Below are positions 58,966-64,000 of a stretch of DNA of 64,000 nucleotides, piece by piece. Source of the DNA: Mongoliimonas terrestris. Lineage in GTDB: Bacteria; Pseudomonadota; Alphaproteobacteria; Rhizobiales; Pleomorphomonadaceae. The notes under the pieces were generated by a model. That model was not told where the DNA came from, did not search any database, and was given only the letters and a program-made list of their open reading frames with translations. The stretch is taken from assembly GCF_001927285.1 (NCBI RefSeq), contig NZ_MSIG01000003.1, positions 62,001 through 126,000 on the forward strand, written 5' to 3'. Made by a program: the position numbers and the translations under genes. Within the stretch, counting starts at the first letter, position 1; the number at the start of each line of letters is the position of its first letter.

Positions 58966-60438
58966 TCAAAGGGTGGCCCGGAGCAGCCGGATCACGCGGC
59001 GCACAAACGGATGTTTAGCCGTATCCGCGTAGGATGTCACAGCCGCTCGTTTCGCCACCTCCGCAAGCGTCGGATAGGGCGCGATCATTCCGGCGAGATG
59101 GGAGACCTTCAACCGCCCGGCAAGGGCGAGCGCGAAGAGGGACGCGGTCTCCCCGGCGCCCGGACCCACCAGTTCGGCGCCCAGAATGCGGCCGCCGGCC
59201 CCGGTGATGATCTTGACGAACCCCTCCGTGTCCCGGTCGGTCCGGGCCCGGTCGTTCTCCAGATAGGGCGCGCGCAGCACCCGCACGGTCCGGTGGCGCC
59301 GCCGCGCCTCGGCTTCGGAAAGCCCCACGTGGGCGATCTCCGGGTCCGTGTAGGTGGCCCAGATCACCGATCCGGTCGCCTCCTTCTGGGGCAGGCGGGT
59401 CAGGATGGTGCGCAGCACCTGGCCGGCCTGGTGGCTCGCCCAGTGGGTGAACTGGAAAGAGCCCGCCACGTCGCCGATCGCATAGATGCGCCAGTTGGTG
59501 GTCCGCAGCGCCGGCGTCACCGTGATGCCCTTGGGCGTCGTCTCGACACCCGCGTCTTCAAGGCCGAGCCCGTCCGTCACCGGCGCCCGGCCGGCCGCCA
59601 CCAGGATGTGGCTCGCCGCCACCTGCCGCGTCGCGCCGCCGACGGTCACGGTCACCGTGGCGCCGTCCGGAACAGTGGCCACCCGGTCCACGACGGCGTG
59701 TTCCACGATGTCCACGCCCTCGGCGAGAAGCCGCGCCCGCACCACGGCCACCGCCTCCCGGTCGTCGCGAGAGAGGATCTCGCCGCGGGTCAGCACCGTC
59801 ACCGCCGCGCCGAGCCGGCGGAAGGCCTGGGCGAGCTCCAGGCCGATCGGCCCGCCGCCGATCACCACCAGCCGGCGGGGGAGGGCGTCGAGGTCGAACA
59901 CGCTCTCGTTGGTCAGCACCGGCACCTGGTCGAGGCCGGGCACCGGCGGCAGCTGCGGCCGCGACCCGGTGGCGACCACGAAGCGCTTCGCCTTCACCGT
60001 CCGTCCGCCGGCCACCAGCGTGTCCGGTCCGGTGAAGCGGGCCTCGGCGCTGATCACCGTGGCGCCGAGCCGTTCAAAGCGCGCGACCGAATCGTGCGGC
60101 GCGATGCCGTCGATCACCGACCGCACGTGCGCGCGCACCGCCGCGGCGTCCACCTCCGGCGCGCCCGCCGTCACCCCGAAGGCGGCGGCGGTGCGGATGG
60201 CGTGGGCGTGCCGGGCGGCGGCGATCAGCGCCTTGGAGGGCACGCAGCCCGTGTTGAGGCAGTCGCCGCCCATCCGGTGGCGCTCCACCAGCACCACAGA
60301 AAGGTCGAGCGCCCGCGCCGCGGCCGTGAGGCTGAGGCCCGCCGAGCCGGCACCGATGACGCAGAGGTCCGGTTCAAGCACCGCCGCCGCGTCGATCGCG
60401 ACGGAGCCGGCACCTTGAGAAAGGGCGACCGTGCTCAT
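58966..60438 (-). CDS. Pyridine nucleotide-disulfide oxidoreductase (MerA/Lpd-like)
   Basis: The protein has 490 residues. It has FAD-binding (VIGAGSAGLSLTAAA), redox disulfide Cys60-Cys65 (GGDCLNTGCVP), NAD-binding (VVIGGGPIGLELAQA) and dimerisation domains. The catalytic His of the His-Glu pair is replaced by Tyr455 (APYPTLAE), with Glu460 kept, as in the group of reductases encoded next to TVP38 membrane proteins. The natural electron acceptor is unknown. AGGAG precedes the ATG. Its start codon overlaps the TVP38 stop by one base, so translation is coupled. Confidence 0.9.
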   Translation of the reverse strand: MSTVALSQGAGSVAIDAAAVLEPDLCVIGAGSAGLSLTAAARALDLSVVLVERHRMGGDCLNTGCVPSKALIAAARHAHAIRTAAAFGVTAGAPEVDAAAVRAHVRSVIDGIAPHDSVARFERLGATVISAEARFTGPDTLVAGGRTVKAKRFVVATGSRPQLPPVPGLDQVPVLTNESVFDLDALPRRLVVIGGGPIGLELAQAFRRLGAAVTVLTRGEILSRDDREAVAVVRARLLAEGVDIVEHAVVDRVATVPDGATVTVTVGGATRQVAASHILVAAGRAPVTDGLGLEDAGVETTPKGITVTPALRTTNWRIYAIGDVAGSFQFTHWASHQAGQVLRTILTRLPQKEATGSVIWATYTDPEIAHVGLSEAEARRRHRTVRVLRAPYLENDRARTDRDTEGFVKIITGAGGRILGAELVGPGAGETASLFALALAGRLKVSHLAGMIAPYPTLAEVAKRAAVTSYADTAKHPFVRRVIRLLRATL

Positions 60439-61313
60439 CAGGGCTCCTGCCTGCGGAAGCGCCGCACCGCGATGGGAACGAGGGCGATCACCGCCAGCGC
60501 CGCCAGGGCGGCGAGGAGATGCGGGGTGACGAGGGCGGACACGTCGAGATCCAGCTTGCAGGTGCCGGCGGCCAGACAGTCCGCCTTGGCCTCCGCCTGG
60601 GCGGCCAGCACCTTGTCGAGCCCGGAGCCGACCGTCGCGAAGGCGAAGGTGGCCGGCACGATGCCGATGGCGGTGGCGGCGACGAAGGTGCGGAGCGACA
60701 CCCCGAGGAAGGCCGGCACCAGGTTGACCAGCCAGAAGGGTGCCACCGGAGCGAGGCGGAGGAACAGGAGATAGTTGAACGCGTCGCGCCGAAAGCCCTC
60801 CGCGAAGGGGGCCAGCCGGCCGCCGAGCCGCAGACGGATCAGGTCGCCGACGGCGGTCCGGGCGATCAGGAAGAGAAGGGTCGATCCGACGGTCGCGCCC
60901 GCCACGGCCGCGGCGCCGCCGACCACGGGCCCGAACAGGAAGCCGGCGCTGAGCGTGAGAATGAGGGCGCCCGGCACCGACAGAGCCACCACGACCACAT
61001 AAAGAAGGACGAAGCCGCCGAGCGCCTGCCAATAGTCGTCGACCACGGCCGCGGCCAGCGCCTCCCGGCGTTCCAGGAAACCCTCCACGGTGAAATGGTG
61101 GAGAGCGCCCATGCGCCAGCCGACAAAGGCCACCGCCGCCAGGATCGCCAGCGGGGCGAGGCGCCGGGCGATCGCCGCCGCCTTGCGCCGAGGTGCCGGC
61201 CGCGCGCCAGCCGGCGAACCGACGCCGTCGCGCAGGCCGTCGCCGGCGCTCGGCCGACTCTGCGGCCCTCGGCCGGGCCCGGAGCTGGGCGGGGAGCCCA
61301 CTGTCATCAGCAT
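60438..61313 (-). CDS. TVP38/TMEM64-family membrane protein
   Basis: The protein has 291 residues. The SNARE-associated (VTT/DedA-like) core is recognised by LSVPGALILTLSAGFLFGP, GSTLLFLIARTAVGDLIR and FLRLAPVAPFWLVNLVPAFLGV; five or six membrane helices are present. An N-terminal tail of about 50 residues is disordered. VTT proteins are linked to lipid scrambling and membrane homeostasis. The ATG at 61313 (or 61307) lacks a clear ribosome-binding site. It forms an operon with the flavin reductase. Confidence 0.88.
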   Translation of the reverse strand: MLMTVGSPPSSGPGRGPQSRPSAGDGLRDGVGSPAGARPAPRRKAAAIARRLAPLAILAAVAFVGWRMGALHHFTVEGFLERREALAAAVVDDYWQALGGFVLLYVVVVALSVPGALILTLSAGFLFGPVVGGAAAVAGATVGSTLLFLIARTAVGDLIRLRLGGRLAPFAEGFRRDAFNYLLFLRLAPVAPFWLVNLVPAFLGVSLRTFVAATAIGIVPATFAFATVGSGLDKVLAAQAEAKADCLAAGTCKLDLDVSALVTPHLLAALAALAVIALVPIAVRRFRRQEP

Positions 61314-61748
61314 GACGTTTCGCGTCTGGATGGATTGGTCATGGGATCGACCTTGCCGGCCGGGCGCGGTGCGGGCAAGCACCTCGCGTTCCCTGTCACG
61401 GCGACTTGAAGCGGCCGTGCGGGCGGCCGGCCCGGCGACGGCCCCGGCCGCTTCAGCGGGCGCCGACCGGGTGCGACCGTGCCTGACACGCCGATCGTGC
61501 CGCCGTTGACGGGCCGAACCGCCTCCCGTATAAGCCCGCAACGATCGGGTACGGCGTCGGCGCCCCCGCGGGGCTCGCCTCGCGTGGTCGCGTGGACCGA
61601 CCCACGTTCAACCGACCACCGCGTTATCGGACCCCGTGGGTTCATCGGACAACCGAGGAGCGCGACCGGCGCGGCTGCCCCCGTCATCGGGGCGCCCGCA
61701 TGGACGCGCCACCAGACAGGAAGGACCGCCTCCCGGCGGATAGCAGCC
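61314..61748. other. Divergent promoter region of TVP38 and rpmH
   Basis: These 435 bases hold no convincing gene. They contain the rpmH promoter at 61506-61534 and thus a long (about 210-base) 5' leader of rpmH. No clear promoter for the leftward TVP38 gene was seen. Confidence 0.65.
61506..61534 (+). promoter_or_regulatory. Sigma-70 promoter of the rpmH operon
   Basis: TTGACG (61506-61511) and TATAAG (61529-61534) are separated by exactly 17 bases. This is the best promoter match in the window and fits a highly expressed ribosomal gene. Confidence 0.85.
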
Positions 61749-61883
61749 ATGAAGCGGACTTACCAACCCTCCAAGCTCGTGCGCAAGCGTCGTCACGGCT
61801 TCCGCGCCCGCATGGAGACGACCGGCGGTCGCAAGGTGATCGCCCGTCGCCGCGCCCGCGGCCGCAAGCGCCTGTCGGCCTGA
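61749..61883 (+). CDS. rpmH: 50S ribosomal protein L34
   Basis: The protein has 44 residues and is very basic ([20 protein letters not shown] at the start). It is the smallest large-subunit protein and is nearly invariant in bacteria. It is followed by rnpA and yidC in the conserved order. The ribosome-binding site is weak. The frame and sequence are unambiguous. Confidence 0.98.
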   Translation: MKRTYQPSKLVRKRRHGFRARMETTGGRKVIARRRARGRKRLSA

Positions 61884-61953
61884 TCCGGCGAAGGGCGGCG
61901 GCCTGGTCCGGCCGATGCCGGCGGGCAGGCCTGCCCGGCGGCCGACCGAGACC

Positions 61954-62523
61954 ATGCTGAGGTTGACGAAGCGCAAAGAGTATCTGGAGGTCGCCCGGGG
62001 TGCTCGCACGCCCCGGCGCGGCTTTTTGCTGCAGAGCGCCCCGCAGCGCCCGCCGGTCGACGCGCGCGCCTCCGATGGGTCCGCGCCGGACGGCCGGGCG
62101 TCGGATCCGCGCGCGACCGACCGCCCGAACGGCGGTCCCGCGGCCCCGGCGCGCAGCATGCTCTCCGTTGAGCCGGCGGCCGTCGCCGTCGAGGCGGAGA
62201 AGCCCCGGGCCGGGGCGGGCGCCTTGCCGTCCGGGGCGGCTCAGCCGGCCCGGTTCGGCTTCACCGTCACCAAGAAGATCGGCAACGCCGTGGTGCGAAA
62301 CCGGATCCGCCGCCGCCTGAAGGAGGCCGTGCGCCTGCACGGGGCTCTGGCGGCGCGGTCGGGGACCGATTATGTGCTGGTCGGCCGCCGCGCCGCGCTC
62401 GACCAGCCGTTCGATGAACTGGTCGCCGATGTGGTCGGCGCCATCAGAAGTGCGTCCCGGCCGCGCGACGGGTCCGACGAGCATCGTTCGCGCCGCGAAC
62501 AGAAGAGACCGCACCATGGGTGA
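61954..62523 (+). CDS. rnpA: Ribonuclease P protein component with long insert
   Basis: The protein has 189 residues, whereas the usual length is about 115-130. It starts MLRLTKRKEYLEVARGARTP and has the RNA-binding core RFGFTVTKKIGNAVVRNRIR. Between these lies an insert of about 70 residues rich in Ala, Pro, Arg and Asp (about 25-90). It assists the RNase P RNA in tRNA 5' maturation. Its stop overlaps the yidC start by 8 bases. The ATG at 61954 fits the family N-terminus. Confidence 0.93.
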   Translation: MLRLTKRKEYLEVARGARTPRRGFLLQSAPQRPPVDARASDGSAPDGRASDPRATDRPNGGPAAPARSMLSVEPAAVAVEAEKPRAGAGALPSGAAQPARFGFTVTKKIGNAVVRNRIRRRLKEAVRLHGALAARSGTDYVLVGRRAALDQPFDELVADVVGAIRSASRPRDGSDEHRSRREQKRPHHG

Positions 62524-64000
62524 CACTCGCAACATGATCCTGGCCGTGGTCCTGTCGGCCCTCGTGCTGATCGGCTGGCAGTATTTCGTCGCCGGCCCGC
62601 AGCTGGAGCAGGCCCGGATCGCCGAACAGGCCCGCCTCGCCAACGAGGCCGCCACCCAGGGCGCCGCCCAGGGCGTGGCGCCGACGGCGGACGGCGCGCC
62701 GGCGGCGGGCGGCACCCCGGCGGCCGGAACCGTGGCGACCACCGGTCCGGCCGCCTTCGCCAGCCGCGCCGAGGCGCTCGCCGCCGCCCCGCGCGTGCCG
62801 CTCGACACCCCGGAAATCTTCGGCAGCGTCAGCCTGAAGGGCGGCCGGATCGACGACCTCAGCCTCAAGGGCTACCGGGTCAGCGTCGACCGCGAGTCGC
62901 CGAACGTCACGCTCCTGTCGCCCGCCGGTGCGCCGGACGCCTATTTCGCCGAGTTCGGCTTCGTCGCCCCGGCCGGTGACGCCACCGTGGTGCCGGGCGC
63001 CGAAACGGTCTGGACCGCGCCTGCCGGCGCCACGCTGACGCCCGAGACGCCGCTCGTCCTCACCTTCGACAACGGCCAGGGCATCACCTTCCGGCGCACC
63101 ATCTCGGTCGACACCCACTCCATGTTCGAGGTGAAGGACGAGGTGGTGAACGCCGGCTCCGCCGCCGCCACCGTCTACCCCTACGGCTTTGTCATGCGCC
63201 ACGGCGCGCCGAGCGTCGCCGGCAACTACATCCTCCACGAGGGCCTCATCGGCGTCTTCGGCGAGGAGGGCCTGCGCGAGGTCGACTATTCGGAGCTCGC
63301 CGAGGACGGCGCCATCAAGCCGCCGCCGGTCGCCGACGGCTGGCTCGGCATCACTGACAAATACTGGGCGACCGCCCTCATCCCGGCCGGCGAGGGCAGC
63401 TTCCAGCCGCGCTTCCTCCATACCCGCGCCGGCCCGGCGGACGCCTACCAGGCCGACTACCTGCGCGATCCGCTCACCGTCGCGCCGGGCGCCACCGCCA
63501 CCACCGACGTGCGCCTCTTCGCCGGCGCCAAGGAGACCAAGCGCATCGACGCCTACGCGTCGGACCTCGGCATCCGCAACTTCGACCTGATGATCGACTG
63601 GGGCTGGTTCTACTTCCTGACCAAGCCCATGTTCTACCTCATCGACACCCTCTTCATGCTGGTCGGCAACTTCGGCGTCGCCATCCTGCTCGTCACCGTG
63701 CTGATCAAGGGCATCTTCTTCCCGCTCGCGAACAAGTCCTACGTCTCGATGAGCAACATGAAGAAGATCCAGCCGGAGATGCTGGAGCTTCGCGATCGCT
63801 TCAAAGACGACAAGATGAAGCAGCAGCAGGCCATGATGGAGCTGTACAAGCGGGAGAAGATCAACCCGCTGGCCGGCTGTCTTCCCATCCTGGTGCAGAT
63901 CCCGGTGTTCTTCGCGCTCTACAAGGTGCTGTTCGTCACCATCGAGATGCGGCACGCGCCCTTCTTCGGCTGGATCAACGACCTGAGCGCTCCGGATCCG
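62516..64000 (+). CDS. yidC: Membrane protein insertase YidC (partial, runs off the window)
   Basis: 495 residues are visible. The N-terminal helix MILAVVLSALVLIGWQYFV is followed by an Ala/Pro/Thr-rich stretch, the large periplasmic beta domain (about 90-360) and the start of the conserved insertase core (FYLIDTLFMLVGNFGVAILL, KKIQPEMLELRDRFKDDKMK, GCLPILVQIPVFFALYKVLF). It inserts proteins into the inner membrane with or without SecYEG. The remaining membrane helices lie beyond the end of the window. It overlaps rnpA by 8 bases. Confidence 0.97.
   Translation, partial: MGDTRNMILAVVLSALVLIGWQYFVAGPQLEQARIAEQARLANEAATQGAAQGVAPTADGAPAAGGTPAAGTVATTGPAAFASRAEALAAAPRVPLDTPEIFGSVSLKGGRIDDLSLKGYRVSVDRESPNVTLLSPAGAPDAYFAEFGFVAPAGDATVVPGAETVWTAPAGATLTPETPLVLTFDNGQGITFRRTISVDTHSMFEVKDEVVNAGSAAATVYPYGFVMRHGAPSVAGNYILHEGLIGVFGEEGLREVDYSELAEDGAIKPPPVADGWLGITDKYWATALIPAGEGSFQPRFLHTRAGPADAYQADYLRDPLTVAPGATATTDVRLFAGAKETKRIDAYASDLGIRNFDLMIDWGWFYFLTKPMFYLIDTLFMLVGNFGVAILLVTVLIKGIFFPLANKSYVSMSNMKKIQPEMLELRDRFKDDKMKQQQAMMELYKREKINPLAGCLPILVQIPVFFALYKVLFVTIEMRHAPFFGWINDLSAPDP

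Noticed and set aside
62444..63955. Long minus-strand frame (about 503 codons) opposite yidC
   Set aside because: It is the complement of the conserved yidC frame, with no family features.

Overview
The window is very GC-rich chromosomal DNA packed with genes on both strands. It looks like an alphaproteobacterium, most probably of the order Hyphomicrobiales (Rhizobiales). The support for this is the rpmH-rnpA-yidC block at the right end, the leucine-degradation operon, a membrane PQQ-dependent glucose-type dehydrogenase, a DUF1127 mini-protein, a FUR-free set of TetR/OmpR/LuxR regulators typical of soil or plant-associated members of this group, and the extreme third-position GC that opens long meaningless reading frames opposite most genes. 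No phage, transposase, CRISPR array or rRNA was found. One tRNA-Arg(ACG) is present. The taxonomic call is inference, not a database match.

Left part (0-20 kb). A fused indolepyruvate ferredoxin oxidoreductase faces a four-gene leucine/isovalerate operon (methylcrotonyl-CoA carboxylase beta, methylglutaconyl-CoA hydratase, carboxylase alpha, HMG-CoA lyase) whose genes are joined by 4-base overlaps. Its promoter carries a perfect 18-bp palindrome; a weaker version lies beside a TetR gene 4.7 kb away. Then follow a PAP2 phosphatase, an EF-G paralogue, SDR enzymes, a luciferase-like monooxygenase, a cytosolic sulfite-oxidase-like protein, a REP-like inverted repeat, RecQ, and an SDR-TetR pair behind a twin-palindrome operator.

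Middle (20-41 kb). A membrane PQQ dehydrogenase is followed by a DUF4212/sodium:solute symporter pair with a strong terminator. Downstream on the same strand lie a cNMP/CBS/nucleotidyltransferase-like protein, a small membrane protein, a receiver-only protein, and a membrane PAS protein fused to a DEDDh exonuclease. Next is the most unusual block: a secreted RoxA-like di-heme cytochrome c, an astacin-like metzincin, a subtilisin-like protease and a trypsin-like protease in one tight operon. Facing it are a leaderless second subtilase with its own free-standing I9-like inhibitor/chaperone, and then a LuxR-type regulator. I consider this multi-class protease locus the best candidate for an undescribed system.

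Right part (41-64 kb). A signalling neighbourhood (PaiB-like flavoprotein, bacterial haemoglobin, two divergent OmpR regulators, a hybrid histidine kinase whose receiver lacks its phospho-acceptor aspartate, DUF1127) is followed by a GlxA-type regulator opposite a haloperoxidase-like hydrolase. Then come an atypical L,D-transpeptidase-like lipoprotein, a TetR/DUF4386 pair with two operators embracing a promoter, and a TPR-GGDEF cyclase. A WYL regulator opposite an exported RidA-like protein and a MerR fusion protein follow. The window closes with tRNA-Arg, a sensor kinase, a flavin disulfide reductase/TVP38 pair and the conserved rpmH-rnpA-yidC operon, with yidC running off the end.
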